NCBI RefSeq assembly: GCF_000422265.1
Contig: NZ_AULL01000013.1
Location: 248,001 to 312,000, forward strand
Length of the DNA stretch: 64,000 nt
From: Kaistella palustris DSM 21579
GTDB lineage: Bacteria; Bacteroidota; Bacteroidia; Flavobacteriales; Weeksellaceae
Reading direction: 5' to 3'
Shown here: piece by piece, positions 34,022 through 44,061 of the stretch
Layout: each line of letters opens with the position of its first letter
Position numbering within the stretch: position 1 is the first letter of the stretch
Translations under genes and position numbers: made by a program
Notes under the pieces: model-generated
Database searches by the model: none
What the model saw: the letters and a program-made list of their open reading frames with translations, nothing else
Told to the model about the DNA's origin: nothing

Positions 34022-35516
34022 GTTCCAACATTTCTTTGGTGTAGTTCCTGATCTTTTCAGTGAGTTCGGGATTGTCGCCGAGTTTTTGTCCGTATGAAGG
34101 AATAATTTCCAGGATCTTGTCGTGCCATTCACCGTTTACTTTGTCGGGGAAACATTTTTCCAAAACCTGCAACATGGCATATGCCGCGGTAGAAGCGCCG
34201 GGTGACGCGCCAAGCAACGATGCAATAGTTCCGTTGCTGTTAACCACCACTTCGGTTCCGAATTCGAGTTTCCCGCCTTCTTTATCATCTTTTTTAATGA
34301 TCTGCACACGTTGGCCGGCCACTTTCAAGGTCCAGTCCTCCTCTTTCGCATCGCGTACAAACTCACGTAAGTGCTGCATCCGCTGCGCTTTTGTCATGGC
34401 GACCTGGCGCACAAGATATTGCGTGAGCGGCAGATTGTGCCACCAGGCACCGAAAAGTGAACGTATATTTTTAAAATTAATGCTTTCCGGCAGGTCAAGA
34501 TAACTTCCTTCCTTTAAAAATTTCGTCGAAAACCCTGCGAAAGGTCCGAACAGCAACGCTTTTTTACCATCGATAATCCGCAGGTCCAGGTGCGGCACGC
34601 TCATTGGTGGCGCGTCTAATCCAGCCTGCGTATAGACTTTGGCGTGATGCTGGGCTACAAGTTCCGGGTTATGGGTTACCAGCCACTCACCTGCTACCGG
34701 GAACCCACCGTAGCCGTCGCTTTCGGGAATGTCTGAACTGTCAAGCAGCGGAAGTGCATATCCGCCCGCACCGATAAAGGCAAATTTTGCCGCAACGTTT
34801 TGCGTGTGCTGATGCAGACGGTCTTTAATTTCTATATCCCACTTTCCGTCTTTGCGCAGATCAAGGTCTTTCGCTTCGTGATACAGAAAAATTTCCACAC
34901 CGGAATCTTCCGATAAATAGCGGCCCATTTTTCGGGTGAGCGTTCCGAAATTTACATCGGTACCCAGATCCATTTTGGTGGCGGCCATTACCTCACTGTC
35001 CTTTCGCTTTTTCATTATTAATGGTATCCACTCGCACAGCACGCTGTGATCTGTAGTAAACTGCATTCCGCGGAAAAGCTCAGACTGCGTCATTTTCTGC
35101 TGCCGTTTTCTTAGAAACTCTACATCATCTTTCCCAAAAACCAGGCTCATGTGCGGACAGGTCGTAATGAATTCCTTAGGTGTGCTGATATATTTTTTCT
35201 TCAGCAAAAATGACCAAAACTGTTTGGAGATCTCAAACTGCTCGGCAATATTCTCAGCTTTTGAAGTATCTATCGTGCCGTCTTCTTTTTCCGGCGTATA
35301 ATTGAGTTCACAGAAGGCAGAATGTCCTGTTCCTGCATTATTCCAGGCCGCAGAACTTTCGCGTGCAAACCTGCCAAGGCGTTCGAAGATCGCGATTGTT
35401 AGGGTTGGATCGAGTTCGTGCAAAAGTGTAGCAAGCGTAGTACTCATGATTCCGCCACCAATCAGTACAACATCGTATTCGGGTTTCGGAGTTCTTTTCG
35501 TCAGGAAATCGGGCAT
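34011..35516 (-). CDS. mqo: Malate:quinone oxidoreductase
   Basis: A 501-residue FAD enzyme that oxidises malate to oxaloacetate and passes electrons to the quinone pool at the inner membrane, an alternative to soluble malate dehydrogenase in the TCA cycle. The N-terminus DVVLIGGGIMSTTLATLL binds FAD; ESSAAWNNAGTGHSAFCELNYTP, FIGAGGYALPLLDSSDIPE and FGPFAGFSTKFLKEGS are Mqo-specific motifs. It heads a probable four-gene operon with three envelope or unknown genes. Confidence 0.95.
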   Translation of the reverse strand: MPDFLTKRTPKPEYDVVLIGGGIMSTTLATLLHELDPTLTIAIFERLGRFARESSAAWNNAGTGHSAFCELNYTPEKEDGTIDTSKAENIAEQFEISKQFWSFLLKKKYISTPKEFITTCPHMSLVFGKDDVEFLRKRQQKMTQSELFRGMQFTTDHSVLCEWIPLIMKKRKDSEVMAATKMDLGTDVNFGTLTRKMGRYLSEDSGVEIFLYHEAKDLDLRKDGKWDIEIKDRLHQHTQNVAAKFAFIGAGGYALPLLDSSDIPESDGYGGFPVAGEWLVTHNPELVAQHHAKVYTQAGLDAPPMSVPHLDLRIIDGKKALLFGPFAGFSTKFLKEGSYLDLPESINFKNIRSLFGAWWHNLPLTQYLVRQVAMTKAQRMQHLREFVRDAKEEDWTLKVAGQRVQIIKKDDKEGGKLEFGTEVVVNSNGTIASLLGASPGASTAAYAMLQVLEKCFPDKVNGEWHDKILEIIPSYGQKLGDNPELTEKIRNYTKEMLELEY

Positions 35517-35623
35517 AGATTTTGGTTTTTAATTACACTTCTTATCAGATATTAAAAGTTAAACTCAGTAACGAAACCATTAACAAGAAAAACACAGCAA
35601 AAATAATCAGATGAGAATCTGCA

Positions 35624-36631
35624 CTAATTTAGTTTTGCGGTGAGTTTTTCAAACAGTTTTTCTGCATTTTTTTCTTCGTAAAGGATTCCGTAAATCGCAT
35701 CGATGATCGGCGTTTTCATTTTTTTCTCCTGCGATGTTTTATAAATTGAATCAGCGGCGTAATAACCTTCGGCAATCATGTTCATCGACTGTATGGCAGA
35801 TTTTACGGTGTAGCCCTTCCCTATCAGATTACCGAGGTTTCGGTTTCTGGAGAAAAGGGAATATGCGGTAACGAGCAAATCGCCCAAATATGCACTCTCG
35901 TTTACATCGCGTGGCGTCTCATGAATATTTTCCAGGAAAAGCTCCATCTCGCGGATCGCATTGGTCACAAATACAGCTGTAAAGTTATCACCGTAACCAA
36001 GTCCACTGGCAATTCCGGCACCGATCGCATAAATATTCTTGAGGATCGCGCTGTACTCGTTTCCTAGAATATCGGCACTCGAATTTACTTTGATGAAGCG
36101 CGAGGAAAAAAGATCGTGCAGCATTTTTTGATTTTCCTTCACGGTAGCGATGGTTAGGTACGAAAGTCTTTCCATAGCGACTTCTTCTGCGTGGCATGGC
36201 CCGGCGATTACCGCCTGACTGCGGAAGCCGATCTTAAACTCATCGCGTAAATAGTGCGCTACAACATCATTTACTTTTGGAACAATTCCCTTGATTGCAG
36301 ACACAAAAATCTTGCCTTTGTAGTCGCAGGTCATTTTATCCAGACTCTCGGAAAGGTAAATTGATGGCGTTGCCAGGACCACAATATCACAGGCCGAAAC
36401 AAGCTCATTGATGTCGGTTGTAATTTTCAGTTTTTTAATGTTGAAATCTACAGCGGTAAGATAAGATGGATTGTGGTGGCGCAGTTCTATGGCACCTTTT
36501 ACAAATTCATTCCGTACACACCAGTGAACTAAAGAGCAGTTTTCTACGAGCATTTTGACAATAGCAGTGGCGAAACTCCCACTTCCTACTACTCCAATCA
36601 CGTGTCCGTCTGCCGGCTTTTTCTTATGCAT
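35624..36631 (-). CDS. gpsA: Glycerol-3-phosphate dehydrogenase [NAD(P)+]
   Basis: A 335-residue cytoplasmic enzyme that reduces dihydroxyacetone phosphate to sn-glycerol 3-phosphate for phospholipid synthesis. The nucleotide-binding GVVGSGSFATAIVKML is at the N-terminus; VSAIKGIVP, IAGPCHAEEVAMERLSYLTIA and the catalytic-helix region NEYSAILKNIYAIGAGIASGLGYGDN (in part) are diagnostic. A TATCTTTG box (36649-36656) lies 17 bp before the ATG. Confidence 0.95.
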   Translation of the reverse strand: MHKKKPADGHVIGVVGSGSFATAIVKMLVENCSLVHWCVRNEFVKGAIELRHHNPSYLTAVDFNIKKLKITTDINELVSACDIVVLATPSIYLSESLDKMTCDYKGKIFVSAIKGIVPKVNDVVAHYLRDEFKIGFRSQAVIAGPCHAEEVAMERLSYLTIATVKENQKMLHDLFSSRFIKVNSSADILGNEYSAILKNIYAIGAGIASGLGYGDNFTAVFVTNAIREMELFLENIHETPRDVNESAYLGDLLVTAYSLFSRNRNLGNLIGKGYTVKSAIQSMNMIAEGYYAADSIYKTSQEKKMKTPIIDAIYGILYEEKNAEKLFEKLTAKLN

Positions 36632-36648
36632 AGTTTTTACTTGAATTA

Positions 36649-36656
36649 CAAAGATA
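36649..36656 (-). promoter_or_regulatory. TAnnTTTG box for gpsA
   Basis: TATCTTTG on the minus strand, 17 bp before the gpsA ATG. Confidence 0.65.
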
Positions 36657-36812
36657 CAAAAGAGAGCAAAGGAAAAAAGTGATTTGCCCTGTATAAATGA
36701 GTCGGCTGCGATTTTTAAGAAATATTAACTTTTTGGTGCAACATTTTTTCCTTTAAACTCCGTTAAAACATTCATAAAAAAAAACATGCAAATCTATTAT
36801 CCTGAATTTTAG

Positions 36813-36820
36813 TATTTTTG
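36813..36820 (+). promoter_or_regulatory. TAnnTTTG box for the M23 peptidase gene
   Basis: TATTTTTG; it contains the TTG at 36818 that could otherwise be taken for the start, so the ATG at 36851 is preferred. Confidence 0.65.
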
Positions 36821-36850
36821 CCTGCCAAAAAAAGAAAAACATTTTCAAGA

Positions 36851-37747
36851 ATGACCCATTTTTTAAAGAATAAAAAGAAAGTAAATTTACTGTTAGGCGG
36901 TTTGGTTGCGGTAATCTTCGCACAGGCGCTGCTCCTCGGAAAAGTACTTTCCGAAAAAGACAATAAATCTTATGAAGTAAATCTGGTGCAGATCAACACG
37001 CAGAAAGACAGCATTGATTATCTGGAAATGCGCCAGAAGCTTGTGCTTGTAGATCAGACCGTACGCGAACTGAACAGTTTTCTTGCCGAAAAAAACCTGA
37101 GTGACCACCGGATCACACTTCTGGCAAAAGACAGTATTTCCAGTGCGGTATATTTGGCCAAAGAAAGCAACCGCTACAGCCAGTATCTGGTGGATCTTCA
37201 AAACAAACTTCAGGCGGTTCCCCTCGGCATCCCTACAGACGGATATATCTCCTCAAATTTTGGAAAGCGTAAAAATCCAATTCCCTTCAGGAATGTACTT
37301 TTCGCGTCTGTATCAGCACAGAAACCTGCAGCTCCCCAGCCTTTAGTAAAAGACAGCGCCGGAAATATCATTAAACCAGCTTCATCTCCGGCCGATCTTG
37401 CTGCAAAAAATGCGCCGCCTGCGGAACCTGAGCAGATTCAGTTTCATAAAGGTCTGGATATCGCCGTACCTTTCGGCACTGATGTTCGCTGTGCAGCTAC
37501 AGGAACTGTGATATTCGCCGGTGTAAAAGGTGGTTACGGCAATTGTGTAATTGTTTCGCACGGTAATGGTTTGGCTACTTTATACGGACATCTGTCGCAA
37601 CTTTTGGTGAAAGCAAATGATAAGGTGGAGGTGAATGATGTGATTGCAAAATCCGGCAATTCCGGCAGATCCACAGGACCTCACCTGCATTATGAAGTTC
37701 ACAAAAACAACACGCCGGTGAATCCGAAACTGTTTACCAATTTGTAG
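36851..37747 (+). CDS. M23-family peptidoglycan endopeptidase, membrane-anchored
   Basis: A 298-residue protein with a basic cytoplasmic head, one membrane helix (about residues 13-31), a coiled-coil-like stretch, and a C-terminal LytM/M23 domain. The zinc ligands are seen in HKGLDIAVP (H-x3-D) and the HLHYEV motif near the end, so an active metallo-endopeptidase cutting peptidoglycan cross-links is expected. A Pro/Ala-rich insert splits the domain's first strand region. ATG at 36851 is the start because the upstream TTG is part of the promoter box. Confidence 0.9.
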   Translation: MTHFLKNKKKVNLLLGGLVAVIFAQALLLGKVLSEKDNKSYEVNLVQINTQKDSIDYLEMRQKLVLVDQTVRELNSFLAEKNLSDHRITLLAKDSISSAVYLAKESNRYSQYLVDLQNKLQAVPLGIPTDGYISSNFGKRKNPIPFRNVLFASVSAQKPAAPQPLVKDSAGNIIKPASSPADLAAKNAPPAEPEQIQFHKGLDIAVPFGTDVRCAATGTVIFAGVKGGYGNCVIVSHGNGLATLYGHLSQLLVKANDKVEVNDVIAKSGNSGRSTGPHLHYEVHKNNTPVNPKLFTNL

Positions 37748-37762
37748 TTTATAATAAAATTT

Positions 37763-37789
37763 TCGCTTCTCAACAGGGAGCGATTTTTT
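37763..37789 (+). terminator. Terminator after the M23 gene
   Basis: Stem TCGCTTC/GGAGCGA (37763-37769, 37777-37783; one G-T pair) followed by six T. Confidence 0.8.
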
Positions 37790-37895
37790 ATTTAAAAGGC
37801 TTCGGGGCCGTAAAATTTTCATTTGTAAAAATGGAATGGTGCATTTATTAAAAATTTACCCAAATTTGCATTCGTCCAAAAAATGAAGCCGATCT

Positions 37896-40007
37896 ATGAA
37901 ATTATGTATTGCTGAAAAACCAAGTGTCGCACGCGATATTGCCAAAGTTCTGGGCGCCGACATGCCGAAGCAAGGCTATTTTGAAGGCAACGGATACTGG
38001 GTCACCTGGACTTTCGGGCATTTCTGCACGCTAAAAGAACCCGACGAATACAATCCTTATCTAAAATCGTGGGACCTTATTTTCCTGCCGATCATCCCAG
38101 AGCCTTTTGGAATCAAACTCATTTCCAATCCCGGCGTTGAGCGTCAGTTTAACACGATCGAAAAACTTGTGGCAGACTGTGCCGAAGTCATCAACTGTGG
38201 TGATGCCGGCCAGGAGGGCGAACTTATCCAGCGGTGGGTTCTGCAAAAAGCGAAATGTACAAAACCCATGAAAAGGCTTTGGATCTCTTCGCTTACTGAA
38301 GATGCAATAAAAGAAGGTTTTGCCAATCTGAAACCTGCTGAAGATTACCAAAACCTGTACCTGGCGGGAAATGCACGCGCGATTGGTGACTGGCTTCTGG
38401 GAATTAATGCTACGCGCTTGTTTACCAAGAAATTTGGCGGCAACAAAACGGTATTATCTGTAGGCCGCGTGCAGACACCCACTTTAGCAATGCTGGTACA
38501 GCGCCAGAAAGAGATCGAAGCATTTACGAGTGAAGAATACTGGGAACTGAAAACTAAATACCGCGACGTAATCTTTACCGCTGCTATCGACCGCTTAAAG
38601 AATATAGAAAAAGCCGAAAAAGGTCTGGGATATTTAAAACAGAATGAATTCGAAATTATTTCCTTTGAAATAAAAGAAGGCAAAGAAAAAAATCCGCGGC
38701 TCTTCGATCTTACGGCACTTCAGGTTGAAGCTAACAGAAAATTCGGCTTTTCGGCGGAGCATACTTTAAAATATATACAGAGTTTGTACGAGAAAAAGCA
38801 CACAACTTATCCGCGCGTCGATACGACTTATCTGTCGGAAAGTCTTCACCCGAAAATCGCCGGAATCCTGCAGAGTATGAACTTTTACCGTGAATTTACC
38901 GCACCTCTTTTAGCCGAGCCCATTCCGAAATCAAAAACTGTTTTCGACGATTCAAAGGTCACCGATCACCATGCGATTATTCCCACAGAAATTCCGCCTG
39001 CATCAAATCTGAGCCGAGAAGAAAAACTGATCTACGATCTTGTGGCGAAAAGATTTATAGCGGTTTTCTACCCGGAATGTAAAATTTCGAATACGCTGGT
39101 TGAAGGCCAGGTCGGAACCATCGTATTTAAAACTTCGGGCAGACAAATCCTGGAGCCCGGTTGGCGCGCTGTTTACATTAAGGACAAACCCGACAATGCA
39201 GAAAAACCGGCGAAAGAAGAAGAACAGACACTTCCTAACTTCACGAAAGGTGAAAAAGGTCCACACAAACCGATGATCCACAAAGGCAAAACCAGCCCAC
39301 CGAAACCGTATACCGAGGCCACGCTGCTGCGTGCAATGGAAACGGCCGGCAAACAGGTGGACGATGAGGAACTGCGGGAACTTATGAAAAACAACGGCAT
39401 CGGAAGACCTTCCACAAGAGCGAATATTATTGAAACCCTGTTTAAAAGAAATTATATAGAGCGGAAGAAAAAAAACATTCTTGCCACATCCACCGGAATT
39501 CAACTTATCGATATCATTCAGGATGATTTGCTGAAAAGTCCCGAACTTACCGGTGAGTGGGAATTTAAACTCAGAAAAATCGAGCGCGGCGAATACGATG
39601 CCTCCCAGTTTAAGAAAGAACTCATTGCGATGGTTACGGATCTGACGCGGAAGGTCATTAACGAAAAAACCAAAGCGATAACGCTCGAGCAGGAAATACA
39701 GCGCGATGTAAAGAAAGAAACTTCCGTACGGAAAAAAGTGGCTGTGAGATGGGAAGAAATCCAGTGTCCGAAATGTGGTGAGAGCAAACTCATCCTGGGA
39801 AAAACTGCGGTCGGCTGCAGCAATTATAAAGGTTGCGGCTTCAAGGTTCCGTTTACGCTGTTCGGTAAAAAACTGAGTGAAAAGCAAATTCATGATCTGA
39901 TCAGTAAGGGAAAAACCAGCAAAATGAAAGGCTTTGGCGGACATCCTGAACAGTTGACCGAAGGAATTTTGCATTTAACTGCTGAGTTCACAGTTGAATT
40001 AGAATAA
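37896..40007 (+). CDS. topB: DNA topoisomerase III
   Basis: A 703-residue type IA topoisomerase that passes single strands and resolves recombination and replication intermediates. The Toprim domain opens with LCIAEKPSVARDIAKVLGA. The catalytic tyrosine is Tyr305 in TTYPRVDTTYLSE, and IGRPSTRANIIETLFKRNYI is typical of the cap region. A C-terminal cysteine cluster (CPKCGESKLILGKTAVGCSN) resembles a zinc finger. Length is usual for TopB. Confidence 0.94.
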   Translation: MKLCIAEKPSVARDIAKVLGADMPKQGYFEGNGYWVTWTFGHFCTLKEPDEYNPYLKSWDLIFLPIIPEPFGIKLISNPGVERQFNTIEKLVADCAEVINCGDAGQEGELIQRWVLQKAKCTKPMKRLWISSLTEDAIKEGFANLKPAEDYQNLYLAGNARAIGDWLLGINATRLFTKKFGGNKTVLSVGRVQTPTLAMLVQRQKEIEAFTSEEYWELKTKYRDVIFTAAIDRLKNIEKAEKGLGYLKQNEFEIISFEIKEGKEKNPRLFDLTALQVEANRKFGFSAEHTLKYIQSLYEKKHTTYPRVDTTYLSESLHPKIAGILQSMNFYREFTAPLLAEPIPKSKTVFDDSKVTDHHAIIPTEIPPASNLSREEKLIYDLVAKRFIAVFYPECKISNTLVEGQVGTIVFKTSGRQILEPGWRAVYIKDKPDNAEKPAKEEEQTLPNFTKGEKGPHKPMIHKGKTSPPKPYTEATLLRAMETAGKQVDDEELRELMKNNGIGRPSTRANIIETLFKRNYIERKKKNILATSTGIQLIDIIQDDLLKSPELTGEWEFKLRKIERGEYDASQFKKELIAMVTDLTRKVINEKTKAITLEQEIQRDVKKETSVRKKVAVRWEEIQCPKCGESKLILGKTAVGCSNYKGCGFKVPFTLFGKKLSEKQIHDLISKGKTSKMKGFGGHPEQLTEGILHLTAEFTVELE

Positions 40008-40157
40008 CTAATTGTGCCAATATCTGTCTGAAAAAAACAGATTTTCAATAAACCTTGCGAATGTGCAGATGTTTATCTTCCGGCGTTTCTTTAGGGAAAC
40101 AGGTTAATTTATAAAGACGGCAGCATTAGCTTAAAAAACCAGTTTAAACCAAAACCT

Positions 40158-40165
40158 TACCTTTG
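40158..40165 (+). promoter_or_regulatory. TAnnTTTG box for the FKBP gene
   Basis: TACCTTTG, about 86 bp before the ATG. The implied leader contains AAAGGAG (40219-40225), one of the few Shine-Dalgarno-like sequences in the window, inside a GGAGAT/ATCTCC inverted repeat. Confidence 0.55.
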
Positions 40166-40251
40166 TATTTCGACTTATCTGTTTTAATAAGCTACTATTA
40201 CTACAGATAAAATTAATTAAAGGAGATAAAGATCTCCGCAAAACCAAACTT

Positions 40252-40752
40252 ATGACAATAGACAAAAATCACGTCGTATCACTACATTACACGCTGCACG
40301 CTGTAGAAGATAACGGCGAAAAAACCTTCATTGAAAAAACTGATGCCGACAACCCTTTCTCTTTTTTATACGGTGCCGGACTCATGCTGCCCAAATTTGA
40401 AGAGCACCTGAAGGATATGGCTCCCGGCGATAAAAAATCGTTCACCCTGGAGCCGCAGGAAGGTTATGGTGATAAAGATGAAAATGCGAAAACTGCATTG
40501 CCGCTGAATATGTTTGAAGGCGCGGATATGCCGCCGGTAGGTGCGATCCTGCCACTTCAGGATCCCGAAGGAAATCATATCAACGCGGTGGTTCTGGAGA
40601 TTACACCTGAAGCTGTGTTGGTAGACCTGAACCATCCAATGGCGGGGAAAACTTTGCATTTTGATATCGAGGTTGACGGAACGCGCCCCGCTACGCCAGA
40701 AGAACTGGACCACGGTCATGCGCACGGTGCTGATGGACAGGGCGGTCATTAA
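40252..40752 (+). CDS. SlyD-like FKBP peptidyl-prolyl isomerase
   Basis: A 166-residue protein. The FKBP domain is interrupted by a chaperone 'insert-in-flap' as in SlyD (NPFSFLYGAGLMLPKFEEHLKDM, then DKKSFTLEPQEGYGDKDENA). The C-terminus is histidine-rich (DHGHAHGADGQGGH), as in SlyD, where it binds nickel or other metals. It would catalyse prolyl isomerisation and hold folding intermediates in the cytoplasm. A clean terminator follows. Confidence 0.9.
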   Translation: MTIDKNHVVSLHYTLHAVEDNGEKTFIEKTDADNPFSFLYGAGLMLPKFEEHLKDMAPGDKKSFTLEPQEGYGDKDENAKTALPLNMFEGADMPPVGAILPLQDPEGNHINAVVLEITPEAVLVDLNHPMAGKTLHFDIEVDGTRPATPEELDHGHAHGADGQGGH

Positions 40753-40765
40753 AAAATACTGATTT

Positions 40766-40796
40766 AAGCTGCTGAAATTATCTGCAGCTTTTTTTT
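40766..40796 (+). terminator. Terminator after the FKBP gene
   Basis: Stem AAGCTGC/GCAGCTT (40766-40772, 40784-40790) followed by a T run. Confidence 0.9.
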
Positions 40797-40929
40797 GCTT
40801 GATGTAAAGTTTTCAAAAATAATACAGGTGTTTTGAATTTTCTGTTTTAGCCGAAACAGTCGCTCTCAAAATCTGCGCTCCTGCTTAGAATTTTAAATCC
40901 GTGTCGCCGCATTTACCGTATTTTTAAGA

Positions 40930-41754
40930 ATGAAAATAATCATTGGTTATACTTTCGCCTTTTTCACCATGTTCAGTTGTCAGTCAATCAAGCACAAAGA
41001 TGTAATCTACGCGAAATCTGCCGCAGATCAAGACCTGAAACTGAATATTTTCGTGCCCAAAAACGCTGAAGGCAAAAAATTTCCGGTCCTTATCTTCGTG
41101 CACGGCGGTAACTGGAACAGCGGAAGTAAAGACCAGTATGGGTTTTTTGGGCGGAACTTCGCAAAGAAAAACGTGATCACCGTAATTCCCGATTACACCT
41201 TAAGTCCAAAGGCCAACGTGGATCAGATGACACAGGAAATTGCCGCAGCGATCCTATGGGTTCAGAAAAACATTGAAACTTATCAGGGGGAGCCGGATCA
41301 AATTTTTGTAACGGGACATTCGGCAGGCGGTCAGCTCGCAGCTAATGCCGTTTTAAACCCAAAATTTGGAATTGATGAAAGTTCGGTGTCCGGAATTATT
41401 TTAAATGATGCCGCAGGCATAGATATGAAAGCTTATCTGGAAAAATATCCGCCAACCGCTGAAGATGATTATCTGCAGACCTGGAGCAATGATCCGGAGA
41501 ATTGGTACCAAGCCTCACCTATCAACTTTCTGGCTAAAAACTCGCCACCATTCCATATTTATGTGGGAGCAAAAACTTATGAATCCATAAAAACCGCCAA
41601 TAAAAATTTTGTGAGAAAACTGCACGAATTTCAGCCATGTGTAAAGCCGGTCATCATTAATAAAAGCCATATTCCCATGGTTTTGCAGTATTTTTGGCCG
41701 GCGAGCGCACGGTTTTCAGAAATAAAAAAATTCATGGACGAAAACCGCAATTGA
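40930..41754 (+). CDS. Alpha/beta-hydrolase lipoprotein (carboxylesterase-like)
   Basis: A 274-residue lipoprotein (lipobox MFSC, cysteine 17) facing the periplasm. The oxyanion-hole motif HGGNW and the nucleophile elbow GHSAGG with Ser131 identify an esterase/lipase of the HSL/BD-FAE type; the C-terminal histidine is likely that in NKSHIPMV. The substrate is unknown. The pseudogene at 24463-25190 encodes a related, decayed protein. Confidence 0.85.
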   Translation: MKIIIGYTFAFFTMFSCQSIKHKDVIYAKSAADQDLKLNIFVPKNAEGKKFPVLIFVHGGNWNSGSKDQYGFFGRNFAKKNVITVIPDYTLSPKANVDQMTQEIAAAILWVQKNIETYQGEPDQIFVTGHSAGGQLAANAVLNPKFGIDESSVSGIILNDAAGIDMKAYLEKYPPTAEDDYLQTWSNDPENWYQASPINFLAKNSPPFHIYVGAKTYESIKTANKNFVRKLHEFQPCVKPVIINKSHIPMVLQYFWPASARFSEIKKFMDENRN

Positions 41755-41800
41755 CACCTTTTCATACTTTCCATTAAAAAATATTTACGCTGAAAGTCCT

Positions 41801-41808
41801 TACTTTTG
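41801..41808 (+). promoter_or_regulatory. TAnnTTTG box for tex
   Basis: TACTTTTG, 18 bp before the tex ATG. Confidence 0.6.
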
Positions 41809-41826
41809 CGCTGCTAAAAAAACAGT

Positions 41827-43956
41827 ATGACCGCCACCGACTTTATAAAGAAATCGCTTTCTGTATCCGATAGAAACATCAATGCGACATTAAAACTGCT
41901 TGCTGAGGACTGCACAATTCCGTTTATTTCGCGCTACCGAAAAGATGCAACCGGAAACCTGGATGAGGTTCAGATCGAATCCATTTCCAAATTAAACCGG
42001 CAGTTTGAAGAAATTATTAAAAGGAAAGAAAGTATCCTCAAATCAATTGAAGAGCAAAATGCTTTAACGCCGGAATTCAAACAAAGAATTGAAGAAAGTT
42101 TTGATCTTCAGGAGCTGGAAGACCTTTACCTGCCCTATAAGAAAAAACGGAAAACCAAAGCAGATGCGGCAAAAGAAAAAGGTCTGGAACCTTTGGCGAG
42201 GATGATCATGAGTCAGAACGCCGGTAATCTTACAGCGCTCGCAGGGAAATATCTGAGCGCCCAGGTTCCGTCGGAAGAAGAGGCGCTGCAGGGTGCGCGG
42301 GATATTATGGCGGAATGGATCAACGAAAACATGTACGTCCGGAAAAATCTGCGCCGATTATTCCAGCGAAAAGCAGTCATTACTTCAAAAGTCATCAAAG
42401 CAAAAAAAGATGAAGAAGCTGCGCAAAAATTTTCACAATACTTTGACTGGGAAGAAAGTTTGAGCCGCATTCCGTCGCACCGTTTATTGGCCATGCTGCG
42501 TGCGGAAGCCGAAGGTTTTGTAAAAACCAATGTTGGAATTGATAAAGAAGAAGCGCTGGAATTTATTGAAAACGCGGTAATTAAATCAAATAATGAATGT
42601 GCGGATCAGATTGCTTTGGCCATCAAAGATTCTTATAAACGATTGCTGGAGCCGGCAATATCCAATGAGACTTTGCAGGAAACCAGGGAAAAAGCGGACC
42701 GGAAAGCCATCGAAATCTTTTCTGAGAATCTGCGTCAGCTTCTGCTTGCGCCACCTTTGGGAGAGAAAAGAATTCTGGCAATTGACCCGGGATTCAAAAG
42801 TGGATGCAAAGTGGTTTGCCTGGACGAAAAAGGTGATCTTCTGCACAACGAAACCATTTATCCGCACGCGCCGCAAAATGAAACCGGCCTGGCCATGAAA
42901 AAAATCCGGTCACTGGTCAACTCGTTTAATATTGAGGCGATCTCGATCGGAAACGGTACGGCAAGTCGTGAAACGGAATTCTTCATTAAGAAAATTGCTT
43001 TTGATAAACCACCTTTGGTCTTCATAGTTTCGGAAGCCGGCGCGTCGGTTTACTCGGCCAGTAAAATCGCGCGGGATGAATTTCCCGGTTTTGATGTCAC
43101 AGTGCGTGGCGCGGTTTCCATCGGAAGAAGATTGGCGGATCCCCTTGCAGAACTTGTAAAAATTGATGCCAAGTCAATCGGTGTCGGGCAATATCAGCAC
43201 GATGTAGACCAAACACGGTTGAAAGAAGAACTCGATTCTACGGTGATGAAATGTGTAAATTCAGTTGGAATCAACTTGAACACTGCGAGTAAATCACTGC
43301 TGAGTTATGTGTCGGGAATTGGTGAAAAGATGGCGGAAAATATCGTGAATTACCGTGCAGAAAATGGTGCGTTTGAAGACCGGAAGCAACTCAAAAAGGT
43401 TCCGAGACTGGGCGAAAAAGCTTATCAACAGGCGGCAGCATTTATCAGGATTTCCAATGGTAAAAATCCGTTGGACAATTCGGCGGTCCATCCCGAAACT
43501 TATCCGGTCGTGGAGAAGATGGCGAAAGATTTGGGAATTAAAACGCACGACCTCATCGCGAATAAAGAAAAAATTCAAACCATTGATCCTCAAAATTACG
43601 TTACTGAAACAATTGGCACTTTAGGCATAAAAGATATTTTAAAGGAACTCGAAAAACCGGGCTTGGATCCGAGAAAAGCAGCGAAAGTTTTTGAGTTCGA
43701 TCCTACCGTGAAATCAATTAAGGATTTACGGACAGGGATGATACTGCCCGGAATTGTAAACAATATTACGGCTTTTGGCTGTTTCGTAGATGTGGGAGTT
43801 AAGGAAAGCGGGCTCGTACATATTTCCCAGTTGAAGCAAGGTTTTGTGGCTGATGTAAATGAAGTCGTAAAACTGCACCAGCATGTTCAGGTAAAAGTCG
43901 TCGAAATCGATGAGCCACGCAAACGGATACAGCTGACGATGATTTTGAATGATTAA
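41827..43956 (+). CDS. tex: Tex-family RNA-binding transcription accessory protein
   Basis: A 709-residue nucleic-acid-binding protein related to eukaryotic Spt6. In order it has the N-terminal helical region (ISRYRKDATGNLDEVQI), a YqgF/RNase H-like domain (ILAIDPGFKSGCKVVCLDEKG), helix-hairpin-helix motifs (LNTASKSLLSYVSGIGEKMA) and a C-terminal S1 domain (about residues 635-705, GMILPGIVNNITAFGCFVDV). Length and order match Tex. It is a single-gene unit with its own promoter. Confidence 0.94.
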   Translation: MTATDFIKKSLSVSDRNINATLKLLAEDCTIPFISRYRKDATGNLDEVQIESISKLNRQFEEIIKRKESILKSIEEQNALTPEFKQRIEESFDLQELEDLYLPYKKKRKTKADAAKEKGLEPLARMIMSQNAGNLTALAGKYLSAQVPSEEEALQGARDIMAEWINENMYVRKNLRRLFQRKAVITSKVIKAKKDEEAAQKFSQYFDWEESLSRIPSHRLLAMLRAEAEGFVKTNVGIDKEEALEFIENAVIKSNNECADQIALAIKDSYKRLLEPAISNETLQETREKADRKAIEIFSENLRQLLLAPPLGEKRILAIDPGFKSGCKVVCLDEKGDLLHNETIYPHAPQNETGLAMKKIRSLVNSFNIEAISIGNGTASRETEFFIKKIAFDKPPLVFIVSEAGASVYSASKIARDEFPGFDVTVRGAVSIGRRLADPLAELVKIDAKSIGVGQYQHDVDQTRLKEELDSTVMKCVNSVGINLNTASKSLLSYVSGIGEKMAENIVNYRAENGAFEDRKQLKKVPRLGEKAYQQAAAFIRISNGKNPLDNSAVHPETYPVVEKMAKDLGIKTHDLIANKEKIQTIDPQNYVTETIGTLGIKDILKELEKPGLDPRKAAKVFEFDPTVKSIKDLRTGMILPGIVNNITAFGCFVDVGVKESGLVHISQLKQGFVADVNEVVKLHQHVQVKVVEIDEPRKRIQLTMILND

Positions 43957-44061
43957 AAGGGAATTTTAGATTTTAAATTTTAAATGACAGAATGAGATAA
44001 AGGTAAAATGTGCCTGTATTAAAGAAAGTTTTTTATGTGCTTTTCGATGTTTAAGTCGATG

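Noticed and set aside
39003..39974. 323-codon minus-strand ORF inside topB
   Set aside because: Antisense shadow of a well-supported topoisomerase gene; the sequence is Phe-rich as expected for a reverse-complement frame.
40022..40042. Possible terminator ATCTGT/ACAGAT after topB
   Set aside because: Only six base pairs, an A-rich loop and a short T run; too weak to call.
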